Made by a program: the position numbers and the translations under genes
Notes under the pieces: generated by a model
What the model was told of the DNA's origin: nothing
The model's input: the letters and a program-made list of their open reading frames with translations, nothing else
Databases searched by the model: none
Assembly (NCBI RefSeq): GCF_014926405.1
Contig: NZ_JACXXJ020000005.1
Coordinates: 2,795,001-2,859,000 of the forward strand
Origin: Agrobacterium vitis
GTDB lineage: Bacteria > Pseudomonadota > Alphaproteobacteria > Rhizobiales > Rhizobiaceae
DNA: 64,000 bases
Reading direction: 5' to 3'
Part shown: positions 8,965 through 17,160 of the stretch, piece after piece
Layout of the letters: every line of letters begins with the position of its first letter
Position numbering within the stretch: position 1 is the stretch's first letter

Positions 8965-10437
8965 ATGGGCAGGCGAAAGGCACAGGACGCAAAGCAGGCG
9001 CAGGCAGCGTCGATGCCCAGCCGGTTGCGCGGCCTTTCCGGCAAGCTGCTGGTGTTGACTGTGGTTTTCGTCCTTGCGGCGCAGGTGCTGATTTTTGCGC
9101 CGTCGATTGCCACGATGCGCCTCAATTGGCTGAAAAACCATATCAACAAGGCCGCGGCCGCCGCAGTGGTGATCGATGGGCTACAGCCACCTGAACTTCC
9201 CAAGGACGTCCAGGCCGACACCCTGCTTGCCACCGGAACCAAGGCGATTGCGCTCACCAAGGATGGTACGACGCGGCTGCTGGCCATGGCGGACATGCCA
9301 CAGGAAGTGGATGGTCAATATGACATTTCCGATGTGGGGACATTGACCGCCATCAAGGACGCAGTCGACACCCTGCTATTCGGCGGCAACAGATTGATCA
9401 GCGTTTCCGGTCCGATCGGCGATACGTCGATGCGGGTGGAAGTGGTGATGTCCGATGCGCCTCTGCATCGCGGATTATTGGCTTATGCAACGCGCATTGC
9501 CGTCGTGTCGTTGATCATTTCGGTGATCACCGGCCTCCTGCTGTTCGTGACGCTGAACCGGATGCTCATCAATCCGATTCGGCGCCTGAGCCGCAATATA
9601 CAGGCATTTGCCAGCGACCCGGAAAATCCTGATAGGGTCATGGAAGTGGTCAGTGGTCGCGACGAATTGACCTTTGTCGCCCGCCATCTGGCCACGATGC
9701 AGGAGGATCTGCAAAAGACCCTGAGGCAGCAGAAAAGCCTGGCCGATCTCGGCCTTGCCGTTTCCAAGATCAATCATGACATGCGCAATATCCTTGCCTC
9801 TGCCCAGTTGATGTCCGACCGGTTGGTGGATGTCGACGATCCCATGGTGAAGAGCTTTGCGCCTAAACTGGTCCGCACGATCGACCGGGCCGTGGGCTAT
9901 ACGAGTGAAGTGCTTGCCTATGGACAGGCTTCGGAAGCCGAGCCCCGCCGGCGCCGGTTTGTGCTCTCCACGCTCAGCCAGGAAGTGCAGGATATCCTTG
10001 CCCTGGACAAGGGCATCGACTTTGTCGATCAGATTTCACCCGACATCGAAATCGACGCCGACAGCGAACAATTGTTCCGTGTCATTCATAATCTCTGCCG
10101 CAATGCTGCCCAGGCGCTTTCATCCGCCATGACGGAAATGACCACTGCAACACCCCGCATCTTGCTATCGGCTCACCGCATCGGCAGCGTTGTTGCAATC
10201 ACCGTTGACGACAACGGCCCTGGCCTGCCGCGCAAGGCCCGCGAAAACCTGTTCACACCGTTTCGCGGCTCAGCCAGATCGGGCGGCACGGGCCTCGGCC
10301 TGGCCATCGCCCGCGAAATCGTGCTGGCGCATGGGGGAACGATCGCGCTTATGGAAAAACCCTCCTCCGGCACACAGTTCCGGATCGAAATTCCAGACAG
10401 GCCGGTGGCGCTCGATACCTTCCGGCTTCGAGCATAA
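8965..10437 (+). CDS. membrane sensor histidine kinase (HAMP-HisKA-like-HATPase)
   Basis: The 490-residue protein has two membrane spans (about residues 27-48 and 172-195) flanking a short periplasmic sensor. A HAMP segment (PIRRLSRNIQAFA) and a coiled coil precede an unusual H-box, SKINHDMRNILASAQL, with the presumed phospho-His near residue 272. The ATPase domain shows an N-box (HNLCRNAAQAL), G1 (DDNGPGLP) and G2 (GGTGLGLAIAREIV). No response regulator gene is adjacent, so it is an orphan kinase. The ATG has a GAGG element 7 nt upstream. It is followed directly by tRNA-Arg. The signal and the partner cannot be deduced. Confidence 0.9.
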   Translation: MGRRKAQDAKQAQAASMPSRLRGLSGKLLVLTVVFVLAAQVLIFAPSIATMRLNWLKNHINKAAAAAVVIDGLQPPELPKDVQADTLLATGTKAIALTKDGTTRLLAMADMPQEVDGQYDISDVGTLTAIKDAVDTLLFGGNRLISVSGPIGDTSMRVEVVMSDAPLHRGLLAYATRIAVVSLIISVITGLLLFVTLNRMLINPIRRLSRNIQAFASDPENPDRVMEVVSGRDELTFVARHLATMQEDLQKTLRQQKSLADLGLAVSKINHDMRNILASAQLMSDRLVDVDDPMVKSFAPKLVRTIDRAVGYTSEVLAYGQASEAEPRRRRFVLSTLSQEVQDILALDKGIDFVDQISPDIEIDADSEQLFRVIHNLCRNAAQALSSAMTEMTTATPRILLSAHRIGSVVAITVDDNGPGLPRKARENLFTPFRGSARSGGTGLGLAIAREIVLAHGGTIALMEKPSSGTQFRIEIPDRPVALDTFRLRA

Positions 10438-10532
10438 TGAAGCCGGCTTCAAGAATGACGGCGAAAAGACAAATTTCTTCAGGCCGTTAGAGACAAACTG
10501 GAAATCAAACCGGATTTTTTTACCGATTCTGC

Positions 10533-10561
10533 TTGCAATCAAACACGTCTCGCTTTAGAGG
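10533..10561 (+). promoter_or_regulatory. candidate promoter for tRNA-Arg
   Basis: TTGCAA (10533-10538), a 17-bp spacer, then TAGAGG (10556-10561). The -10 box is weak. The expected start site would give a leader of about 27 nt before the tRNA. Confidence 0.4.
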
Positions 10562-10594
10562 ATCGGCACGCCAACGGAAACGACGGCGTCAGAC

Positions 10595-10671
10595 GCACCC
10601 GTAGCTCAGCTGGATAGAGCACCAGACTACGAATCTGGGGGTCAGGAGTTCGAATCTCTTCGGGTGCGCCA
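10595..10671 (+). tRNA. tRNA-Arg (anticodon ACG)
   Basis: A 77-nt cloverleaf is complete. The acceptor arms GCACCCG and CGGGTGC pair perfectly and CCA is encoded. The D-arm has AGCTCAGCTGGATAGAGC. The anticodon stem CCAGA/TCTGG encloses the loop CTACGAA with anticodon ACG, and the T-loop contains TTCGAAT. The first anticodon position is normally converted to inosine, so it reads CGU, CGC and CGA. Confidence 0.98.
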
Positions 10672-10998
10672 TTTTCCTCTTAAAATGATTAGTTGCTTTA
10701 ACGCTCGTGTGTTTATGAGCCCTGTAAGCGCGTCTCTAGATGCTCGCTCATCTGGAGCACAGGTGACCGGGCTCTCCGAAGCTTTTACTCAGTCTGGTAA
10801 TGGGATCAATGAGGCTTTAAAATCAGCCCATCGAATTTTTGCTTTCAGTGACAATATGTCTCTCGCCGCGGCACAATCATAGGGCGTAAAATTTGCCTTC
10901 ATATTCCTTATATTACCGATAACTTCATTTTTAATTTATCAATTTGGGTCAATCCTCAGGCAGCCAAATATTGGGATGCCAGCCTGGGGGGCATAGTG
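10672..10998 (+). other. 327-bp spacer between tRNA-Arg and the chemoreceptor gene
   Basis: I see no supported gene. A 72-codon frame (10664-10882) overlaps the tRNA 3' end, has no RBS and resembles nothing known to me. GAGCCC...GGGCTC arms (10717-10722 and 10769-10774), extended by CTGT/ACAG, could fold as a branched structure. The last 90 bp is AT-rich and probably holds the chemoreceptor promoter. Confidence 0.5.
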
Positions 10999-12918
10999 AT
11001 GAGTTTGAGGATTTCAACGCGATTAATGGTCATGGCAGGGGCAGCACTGATGCTTGTCATCCTCCTCGGCCTGTTCAGCTACAAGCAGACGTCCGTGGTC
11101 TTTTCGGCAGCCTCCGATACGCGGCAGGTGTGGATGCCCCGGATGGCGAAACTGGATGGCATTCAGTTTACCATGTTGCGCTATCACACGACGACGATCC
11201 GCAAGACCATTGCCGTCGATCCCGCCGAAATCAAAGGGTTGGATGACGAATTCGTGGAAATGGATGCCTCCATTCCGAAATCCTATGCGGATTTCCGCGC
11301 AACCCTGCGCAACGATGCTGAGAAGAAATTGTGGGGCGATTTCGAAGCCAAGTGGACCCGCTATCTCGAATTTCAAAAGAAGATCATCAACGCCGTCGCC
11401 GCCAAGGATCAGGTTGCAGCAACCGCCGCAATCGCCCCAGCCCGTCAGCCGCTGGTCGACAGCTTCATTGCGCTTGGCGAAATCATCAAGCTCAACGATA
11501 GCGGTGCGGCAGCGTCAAGCACAGCTGCCGAGGCAGCCTATACGCAGTCCTCCTATGTCACCATTGGTGTCATTCTGTTCGGCGTGCTGTTGATGAGCAT
11601 CTTGACCGGCTGGATCATCCTGGGCGTGTCACGCCCTGTGACCCGCATGGCAAAGGTGATGCTGCATATTGCCGATGGCAAGCTGGATGTCACGGTACCC
11701 GACGCCGACCGCAAGGACGAAATCGGGGAAATGGCTGGCGCCGTCGAAGTGATGCGCCAGTCGGCCCTGGCGAAAGTTCAGCTGGAAGCACAGACCGAAC
11801 AGAACCGGCTCAATGCGGAGCAGGAACGCAAGGATGTCCAGCGCCGCGCCGAGGAAGATGCGGAACGCCGCCTGAACGAAGCAACGGGCGCACTGGCCGC
11901 TGGCCTGAAGCGGCTGGCCTCCTGCGACCTTCTCTGCGAAATCGATCAGCAGTTTGCTACCCAGTTCGAACCGCTTCGTCACGACTTCAATGCCTCGGTC
12001 AACCAGTTGCGCTCCGCACTCGTGGCTGTGGGCCAGGTCGGCAAGGGTGTCACCAATGGCAGCGGTGAAATTTCGCAGGCCTCCGACACGTTGGCCAAGC
12101 GCACTGAACAGCAGGCCGCCTCGCTAGAGGAAACCGCCGCCGCGCTGGAGCAGATCACTTCCAACGTCCAAGCAACATCCAAGCGGACTGGCGAAGCCCG
12201 CAATCTGGTGCGCAATGCCCGCCAGCATGCCGAACATTCGGCGACCGTGGTCAACAATGCCGTCTCCGCCATGGAGCGGATCGAGGATGCTTCGCGCAAG
12301 ATCACCCAGATCATCAGCGTGATCGACGAGATCGCCTTCCAGACCAACCTTCTGGCCTTGAATGCGGGGGTCGAGGCTGCCCGCGCTGGTGAAGCAGGCA
12401 AGGGCTTTGCGGTCGTTGCCCAGGAAGTGCGCGAACTGGCGCAACGCTCCGCCAATGCCGCCAAGGAAATCAAGTCGCTGATCGGCAATTCGGAAGCGGC
12501 TGTCAGCGAAGGCGTTAAGCTGGTCAACGATACTGGCGAAGGCCTGACGACCATTTCCAAGGTGGTCGAGGACATGAACCAGCATATGGATGCCATTGCG
12601 ACGGCCGCCCAGGAACAGGCCAGCGGTTTGGCGGAGGTCAATACCGCCGTCAACCATATGGACCAGGCGACTCAGCAGAATGCCGCCATGGTGGAAGAAA
12701 TGAACGCGGCTGGGGCCGGTCTCAATCAGGAAAGCCGTCGCCTTTCGGATCTGCTCGCGCAATTTAGAACCGGAAACGATATCGCCCAGCCAGTGCGCTC
12801 GGCTCCGGCCTCGCCTGCGCCTGCTCCCAGAGCGCAGGCCCCACGCAGAGCCCAGCAGTCTGTTCCGGTCAGCCATGGCAACGCCGCCGTCAGCCGCGAC
12901 AATTGGGAGGAGTTCTGA
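10999..12918 (+). CDS. methyl-accepting chemotaxis protein with C-terminal CheR-docking pentapeptide
   Basis: The 639-residue chemoreceptor has membrane spans at about residues 8-28 and 183-205. They flank a helical periplasmic sensor of the four-helix-bundle type. A HAMP domain follows ([19 protein letters not shown]). The signalling tip is [20 protein letters not shown] followed by [17 protein letters not shown], which binds CheW and CheA. After a Pro/Ala-rich linker the protein ends in NWEEF, matching the NWxxF tether for CheR/CheB. The ATG at 10999 has a GGGGGG element 7 nt upstream; the GTG at 10996 is less likely. No che genes lie nearby and the ligand is unknown. Confidence 0.95.
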   Translation: MSLRISTRLMVMAGAALMLVILLGLFSYKQTSVVFSAASDTRQVWMPRMAKLDGIQFTMLRYHTTTIRKTIAVDPAEIKGLDDEFVEMDASIPKSYADFRATLRNDAEKKLWGDFEAKWTRYLEFQKKIINAVAAKDQVAATAAIAPARQPLVDSFIALGEIIKLNDSGAAASSTAAEAAYTQSSYVTIGVILFGVLLMSILTGWIILGVSRPVTRMAKVMLHIADGKLDVTVPDADRKDEIGEMAGAVEVMRQSALAKVQLEAQTEQNRLNAEQERKDVQRRAEEDAERRLNEATGALAAGLKRLASCDLLCEIDQQFATQFEPLRHDFNASVNQLRSALVAVGQVGKGVTNGSGEISQASDTLAKRTEQQAASLEETAAALEQITSNVQATSKRTGEARNLVRNARQHAEHSATVVNNAVSAMERIEDASRKITQIISVIDEIAFQTNLLALNAGVEAARAGEAGKGFAVVAQEVRELAQRSANAAKEIKSLIGNSEAAVSEGVKLVNDTGEGLTTISKVVEDMNQHMDAIATAAQEQASGLAEVNTAVNHMDQATQQNAAMVEEMNAAGAGLNQESRRLSDLLAQFRTGNDIAQPVRSAPASPAPAPRAQAPRRAQQSVPVSHGNAAVSRDNWEEF

Positions 12919-12960
12919 TTTTCGCCAGTGATGCCAGGCTCTCTTCTGCCTGATCGATAG

Positions 12961-13091
12961 ACTTATACCAAGAGCCATTGAAAATGGCAGTTGGTATTCC
13001 TTTTTCGAATATCTCAAGCCTTTGACGCATTTGAGATATTCGAAACTCTTGTCAGGCGAGGATGCCTTAGCATCTTCGAGCCTTGGTTATT
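12961..13091. repeat. three-hairpin intergenic repeat, copy A
   Basis: Hairpin 1: ATACCAAGAGCCATT...AATGGCAGTTGGTAT (12965-12997). Hairpin 2: TTCGAATATCTCAA (13004-13017) and TTGAGATATTCGAA (13031-13044), a perfect 14-bp stem with a 13-nt loop. Hairpin 3: CGAGGATGC and GCATCTTCG around CTTA (about 13058-13079). The same order recurs at 17161 and, inverted and shortened, at 21588. It resembles the mosaic palindromic elements known from rhizobia (RIME class), but I could not compare it with them. Confidence 0.75.
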
Positions 13092-13127
13092 AAAAAGCGC
13101 CGTGCGTTTCTGACGCACGGCGCTTTT
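13092..13127. terminator. bidirectional terminator between chemoreceptor and EF-hand genes
   Basis: AAAAGCGCCGTGCGT and ACGCACGGCGCTTTT form a 15-bp stem around a 5-nt loop. A-rich and T-rich flanks make it usable from both strands. Confidence 0.9.
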
Positions 13128-13220
13128 CATTTAAGACCATATTGCATATCCGCACTTGGCTATCGAAGCGCAAGCAAACAGGACCATGCAAATCAGGCTC
13201 AGGCAATCAGGCCTAGGCAA

Positions 13221-14024
13221 TCAAGGCAGAAGCGACGGTCCCTTCGGGAAGTCATCGGCCGAAATGAACCCATCCTTATTGGTATCCAGACGGGTGAACA
13301 GCTTATCGAGCGCCGCATCGGCTTCGGCCTTGCTGATCTGGCCGTTTTCATCGGTGTCGACCTTCTCCAGCAGGCGCATCGCACCCATTGGACCACCCAT
13401 TGGCCCCATCGCCATCATCGGGCGATGGCCATGAGGACCACGGGGTCCACCCATTCGCTCGCCCTCAGGACCGCGTTCCTTCGCCCAACGTTCAGGCCCT
13501 GGACGATGCGGACCACAACCGGCCATGCCGTCATCAGACGGTCCCATGGCGTCGTCTTCAGCACCCAGGCCACCTGGCGGCGGCGGTGGTGGCTGATCCG
13601 TCGCCTCGTCAGGCTTTGGCCCATTAGGATCGGCTGGCGCGGCACCCTCAGGCCCCGGAGGTTTCGGCATCTCGGCACGCATGGCCTCCATGCGTGCTTC
13701 ATGGAACTTGCGCAGTTCACCTGGCGTCAGAACGCCGTCCTTGTCGGTATCGATGGCCGTAAAGAGCTTGTCTTCAGCAGCCTTGGCCTCTTCCTTCGAA
13801 ATCTTACCGTCCTTGTTGGTGTCGAATTGCTGGAGGGCAAAGATGAACATCGCTGCCGGTCCACGCATCATCATCGGCCGTGGACCGCAGGCGTCGCGCA
13901 TCTCATCAGGCCGTGGCGGGGGTGGAGGTGGAGCCTTACCGTCTTTTGCAAATACGGCACCGGATGACGCGCTGACCAGCAGGGTAGCCGCCAGGGCCGC
14001 AATGGTCGTTTTCTTCGCACTCAT
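13221..14024 (-). CDS. secreted EF-hand (calmodulin-like) calcium-binding protein
   Basis: The 267-residue protein has a signal peptide (about residues 1-26, ending SASSGAVFA). Two pairs of canonical EF-hand loops follow: DTNKDGKISKEE (68-79), DTDKDGVLTPGE (92-103), DTDENGQISKAE (223-234) and DTNKDGFISADD (247-258). Each loop has acidic or oxygen ligands at positions 1, 3, 5 and 12. The pairs are separated by about 110 residues rich in Pro, Gly, Met and acidic residues. It is probably a periplasmic or secreted Ca2+ binder with no evident enzyme domain. The ATG at 14024 has an AGGAAAGGAAA element just upstream; an in-frame start at 14048 would spoil the signal peptide. Confidence 0.88.
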   Translation of the reverse strand: MSAKKTTIAALAATLLVSASSGAVFAKDGKAPPPPPPRPDEMRDACGPRPMMMRGPAAMFIFALQQFDTNKDGKISKEEAKAAEDKLFTAIDTDKDGVLTPGELRKFHEARMEAMRAEMPKPPGPEGAAPADPNGPKPDEATDQPPPPPPGGLGAEDDAMGPSDDGMAGCGPHRPGPERWAKERGPEGERMGGPRGPHGHRPMMAMGPMGGPMGAMRLLEKVDTDENGQISKAEADAALDKLFTRLDTNKDGFISADDFPKGPSLLP

Positions 14025-14103
14025 GAAGTTTCCTTTCCTCGGTGCCACATCGTTTCAAGACCGGAAATCGGTTCTGTGATCGAACGATGCAGCCGTATCA
14101 ACG

Positions 14104-14144
14104 TTGCAGAACACCGCCAGCCTAAGGCAGGCTGTGTTCTGCAA
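14104..14144. repeat. long hairpin upstream of the EF-hand gene
   Basis: TTGCAGAACA (14104-14113) pairs perfectly with TGTTCTGCAA (14135-14144). Inside it, CAGCCT and AGGCTG pair again around AAGGC. No T-tract follows. It lies between the nucleotidase stop and the EF-hand start, both minus strand. Confidence 0.6.
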
Positions 14145-14234
14145 TATCGAGAGGATAGGCACTCGCCCCTGCGGCGGCCACTTAAGGTTCTGTAATGCTA
14201 GTTACTTTTTCGTAATGTTGTACTTAATAACGAT

Positions 14235-14987
14235 CTATGACCTGCCTGGCTCACTCTGAACCTGAAACTCTCCAGCTGCCAAAAGAGAGGCAAGAAAGCC
14301 AGCCAGATCGTCGGTGGCGTAATCGACATGCGCATGGCCTTCGTCGCTATCCATCCGCTCCCAGCTTTCCAGCACCACGGCTTCCAGATTGCGCGGCACG
14401 AGCAGTACGGTTTTCATGCCCAAGGCCTTCGGCACGACGAGATTGCGCGGCAGATCCTCGAACATCGCTGCCTGCCCGGCATCGATCTGCTTCAGCCGGG
14501 TGAATGTGTCATAGGTCTGGCTGGCCGGTTTCGGCAGATAGGCCGCAGCAACGATATCGAAAATGTCGTCGAAATGATCGAGAATGCCGAGCGCCCTCGC
14601 CGCCGCCTCGGCATGTTCCACCGTGCCATTGGTGAAAATAAACTTTCGTCCCGGCAGAGCCTTGATCGCCTCGCCCAGAGCCACATCCGGCAACAGGGCG
14701 GAATAATCGATGGCATGGGCCTTTTCCAGGAAATCATTAGGATCGACGCCATGACGGGCCATAAGGCCTGCCAATGTCGTACCATGCTCATGATAATAGC
14801 GCTTTTGAAGGATGCGCGCATCCTCCGTCTCCATCTGCAACAGATCCGCAACATAGGCGGTCATGTTGCGATCAATCTGGGCAAACAGATTGATGTGATG
14901 CGGATAAAGCGTGTTGTCGAGGTCGAAGACCCAATCACGGATATGGGTAAAATCGGCGGGCTCTGGTGACGTTTTCGGTGTGCTCAT
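14235..14987 (-). CDS. HAD-family pyrimidine 5'-nucleotidase
   Basis: The 250-residue protein belongs to the SDT1/PHM8-like branch of HAD hydrolases, which remove phosphate from pyrimidine nucleotides. HAD motif I is FDLDNTLYPHHINLF near residues 21-35, with the nucleophile Asp. Motif II is IFTNGTVEHA around 115-124. Motif III is KP in YLPKPASQTYDTF, and the acidic motif IV is MFEDLPRNLVVPKALGMKT. The next gene upstream on this strand is a nucleoside hydrolase, so the pair may work in pyrimidine/nucleoside salvage. Substrate is inferred from family and context; other phosphate esters are possible. Confidence 0.85.
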   Translation of the reverse strand: MSTPKTSPEPADFTHIRDWVFDLDNTLYPHHINLFAQIDRNMTAYVADLLQMETEDARILQKRYYHEHGTTLAGLMARHGVDPNDFLEKAHAIDYSALLPDVALGEAIKALPGRKFIFTNGTVEHAEAAARALGILDHFDDIFDIVAAAYLPKPASQTYDTFTRLKQIDAGQAAMFEDLPRNLVVPKALGMKTVLLVPRNLEAVVLESWERMDSDEGHAHVDYATDDLAGFLASLLAAGEFQVQSEPGRS

Positions 14988-15069
14988 CTCTCAGATGTGC
15001 CACAGGCCCGGCCAAAAGAAAATGGCCGGACCAAGACACCAAAAAGGATAAAGAGGATTTGCACCAGGT

Positions 15070-16014
15070 TTAGAGGCGCGCCAACCGTTCCGTCAGCAAG
15101 GCAAAGAAGCCGTCAGCATCCACATCGCGCATCACCTTGGCATTGGGCGTACGACCGGTCACGCGCCACCAGTCCACCACCGTCATGCCGACCGTCAGTT
15201 CAGATTCAGTTTCGATTTCTACGTTGCAATCACGTCCGGAAAACAGCTCCGGCTGGAGAAGATAGGCAATCACGCTGGGATCATGCAGCGGTCCACCATC
15301 CGAACCGTATTTCTCGATATCGAAACGCTCGAAAAACTCCAGCCAGTCCACCATGACCTTGGCCACCCGTGTACCAATGGCGCCAATGCGGGCAACCCGG
15401 GCCTTGGTGGTCAAAAGCTGGTGGGTGACGTCCAGCGGCATCATCACGATCGGGATGCCTGAACCAAACACAATCCGGGATGCCTGCGGATCGACATAGA
15501 CATTGAACTCCGCCGCAGGGGTAATATTGCCACCCTCGAAAAAGCCGCCACCCATCATCACAAGTTCACGAACACGCGGTGCAATATCCGGGGCCTTTTG
15601 CAGTGCCAGGGCAATATTGGTCTGCGGTCCGAGCGTGCAGAGCGTAATGGTGCCCGCTGGCTCGCGGCGAATGGTATCGATGATAAAATCGACCGCATGC
15701 TGGTCTTGAACCGGCATGACCGGCTCATCGACCTCGGCCCCGTCCAGCCCGGTCTTGCCATGCACATGTTCCGCCGTCACCTGGGGCCGCTCCAGAGGCT
15801 TCAGTGCGCCTTCATAGACCGGTAGGTCTAATCGGCCCGACAGTTCGCAGACGATACGGGCATTGCGGCTGGTCATCGACAGGGGAACATTTCCTGCAAC
15901 CACCGTCAGGCCGAGGACGTCCAACTGATCGGGACTGGCAAGCGCCAGCATGATGGCTGCGGCATCGTCCTGACCGGGATCGGTATCGATGATGATTTTT
16001 CTGGGCTTTTCCAT
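15070..16014 (-). CDS. inosine-uridine-preferring nucleoside hydrolase
   Basis: This 314-residue enzyme should cleave the N-glycosidic bond of ribonucleosides to give ribose and base. The Ca2+-binding N-terminal signature IIIDTDPGQDDAAAIMLAL (residues 8-26) is intact. LGLTVVAGNVPL, the NVYVDPQAS segment and a C-terminal DPSVIAYLL (Asp ligand in HDPS) are also present. It lies 82 bp upstream of the pyrimidine nucleotidase gene on the same strand. A ribokinase is found elsewhere in the window but is not linked. A small GGCCGG-type hairpin without a T-tract lies between the two salvage genes (about 15005-15032). Confidence 0.92.
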   Translation of the reverse strand: MEKPRKIIIDTDPGQDDAAAIMLALASPDQLDVLGLTVVAGNVPLSMTSRNARIVCELSGRLDLPVYEGALKPLERPQVTAEHVHGKTGLDGAEVDEPVMPVQDQHAVDFIIDTIRREPAGTITLCTLGPQTNIALALQKAPDIAPRVRELVMMGGGFFEGGNITPAAEFNVYVDPQASRIVFGSGIPIVMMPLDVTHQLLTTKARVARIGAIGTRVAKVMVDWLEFFERFDIEKYGSDGGPLHDPSVIAYLLQPELFSGRDCNVEIETESELTVGMTVVDWWRVTGRTPNAKVMRDVDADGFFALLTERLARL

Positions 16015-16093
16015 GCGGGCCTATCCTTGGATTGATAGGGTTTGATGGACGGGCAGCCGGGCTATTGTCAAGATCTATCGTGCCGGTCAAACG

Positions 16094-16122
16094 CTTGTTT
16101 CCCGCCCTCGGGGCTCCCATAT
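16094..16122 (+). promoter_or_regulatory. RpoH (sigma-32) type promoter for hsp20
   Basis: CTTGTT (16094-16099), a 17-bp spacer, then CCATAT (16117-16122). This fits the rhizobial RpoH pattern CTTGAA-N16/17-CCANAT with two mismatches in the -35 box. The gene behind it is a small heat-shock protein, which supports the call. The implied leader is about 97 nt. Confidence 0.7.
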
Positions 16123-16191
16123 CTTAACCAAAGTACAGACATGCCGACCACCGGAAACACAATCCCGCAACGACTGGCCCGCAAGGACCGA

Positions 16192-16221
16192 CTTGTCGTC
16201 TGGCGGGGGGCCAGACGAGGA
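16192..16221 (+). promoter_or_regulatory. candidate RNA thermometer hairpin in the hsp20 leader
   Basis: CGTCTGGC (16197-16204) and GCCAGACG (16210-16217) form an 8-bp stem with a GGGGG loop. Extension by T16196-A16218, a mismatch, then T16194-G16220 and T16193-A16221 would pair part of the GAGGA Shine-Dalgarno 5 nt before the ATG. Small heat-shock genes of rhizobia often carry ROSE thermometers here. The ROSE UYGCU motif is not evident, so the class is uncertain. Confidence 0.45.
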
Positions 16222-16225
16222 CAGA

Positions 16226-16654
16226 ATGCGACGGACAAAATCCATCACCACACCCCTGCTGCTGGGTTTCGACATTACCGATGCCGTGTTGAGTCAGTTG
16301 GCCCGGACCAGCGACGGCTATCCGCCCTATAATATCGAGCTTGTTCGCCGCACCAGCGACCATGAAGGGGACCGGTTGCGGATTACTCTTGCCGTGGCGG
16401 GCTTTTCCGAGAGCGATCTGGAGGTTCTGGTCGAGGGAAACCAGCTGATCATTCGAGGTTCCCAGACCGAACGCCCGGATGCCGATTATTTGTTTCGCGG
16501 CATAGCCGCACGGAACTTTCAGCGCAGTTTCCTGTTAACGGACGGAATGGACGTTTCGCGCGCACGGATGCGAAACGGCCTACTGGTGGTCGAACTAATT
16601 CGTCCTGATACGCAGCAAATGGTAAGGAAAATTAATATTTCCGCCTCAGACTAG
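16226..16654 (+). CDS. small heat-shock protein, Hsp20/alpha-crystallin family
   Basis: This 142-residue ATP-independent holdase keeps denatured proteins refoldable. The IbpA-like N-terminus includes LLLGFDITDAVL and YPPYNIELV. The alpha-crystallin domain follows, with ITLAVAGFSESDLEV, LIIRGSQTE and RNFQRSFLLTDGMDV, and ends in NGLLVVELIRP. The ATG at 16226 is chosen because GAGGA lies 5 nt upstream; an in-frame ATG at 16193 has no RBS and lies in the leader hairpin region. An RpoH-type promoter precedes it and a DUF1150 gene follows, as in many alphaproteobacteria. Confidence 0.93.
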   Translation: MRRTKSITTPLLLGFDITDAVLSQLARTSDGYPPYNIELVRRTSDHEGDRLRITLAVAGFSESDLEVLVEGNQLIIRGSQTERPDADYLFRGIAARNFQRSFLLTDGMDVSRARMRNGLLVVELIRPDTQQMVRKINISASD

Positions 16655-16797
16655 GATCATGGCGCTTTTGCACAAGTTCCTTGGACCGGGTCGGTTTCAG
16701 GACCACATACTGCAAAAGATATAGGGTGTTACAGCAGATTTCGCGCGTCCTGGTGAAGGCTGTTGTGCCGCCCCTCCCTCAATGACGGAGATCCGGA

Positions 16798-17055
16798 ATG
16801 TTGATTAAAGAAGCCACCTCCAAGCTCTCGAAAAATGAGCTGGCACATCTTGGCTCCGGCGAAGTGGGCTATATCCGCAAGATCCGTTACGACGAAGTGT
16901 CCCGCTGCTTTCCCGATGCCCCGGAAATCGACCCGCGCACGGATCTCTGGGCGCTATTTGCCGCTGACGGCACACCCATCCTGCTTACCGATAACCGCTC
17001 CTCCACCTTCTTCAAGGCCGCAGAAGACGAGTTGAAAACCGTCAGCCTACACTGA
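16798..17055 (+). CDS. DUF1150 family protein
   Basis: The 85-residue protein matches the small alphaproteobacterial DUF1150 family as I know it. Recognisable segments are LGSGEVGYIRKIRYDEV and LWALFAADGTPILLTDNRSS. The family is often found beside hsp20 genes, but its function is unknown. An upstream GGAG lies about 8 nt before the ATG. A strong terminator follows 27 bp after the stop. The 143-bp spacer after hsp20 has no hairpin with a T-tract, so co-transcription with hsp20 is plausible. Confidence 0.8.
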   Translation: MLIKEATSKLSKNELAHLGSGEVGYIRKIRYDEVSRCFPDAPEIDPRTDLWALFAADGTPILLTDNRSSTFFKAAEDELKTVSLH

Positions 17056-17082
17056 GCTTTCATCGATAACGATTGACTAAAA

Positions 17083-17115
17083 ACACCCTGCGCCATGCAT
17101 TGCGCAGGGTGTTTT
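17083..17115 (+). terminator. rho-independent terminator of the hsp20-DUF1150 unit
   Basis: ACACCCTGCGC (17083-17093) and GCGCAGGGTGT (17102-17112) form an 11-bp stem around CATGCATT, followed by TTT. The A-rich upstream side could also serve the minus strand. Confidence 0.9.
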
Positions 17116-17160
17116 GATTCGCACTTTAAGTGAAGATGAAAGCGTCTCCGCAGAGGCTTG

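Larger units (their letters stand above)
12919..13220. other. 302-bp spacer with repeat copy A and a terminator
   Basis: The spacer between the convergent chemoreceptor and EF-hand genes is almost filled by repeat copy A (12961-13091) and a bidirectional terminator (13092-13127). No gene is seen. Confidence 0.7.

Noticed and set aside
10664..10882. A 72-codon frame beginning at the 3' end of tRNA-Arg
   Set aside because: No RBS, overlap with the tRNA and no recognisable motif. I also looked for an integrase, attachment repeat or prophage remnant at this tRNA and found none.
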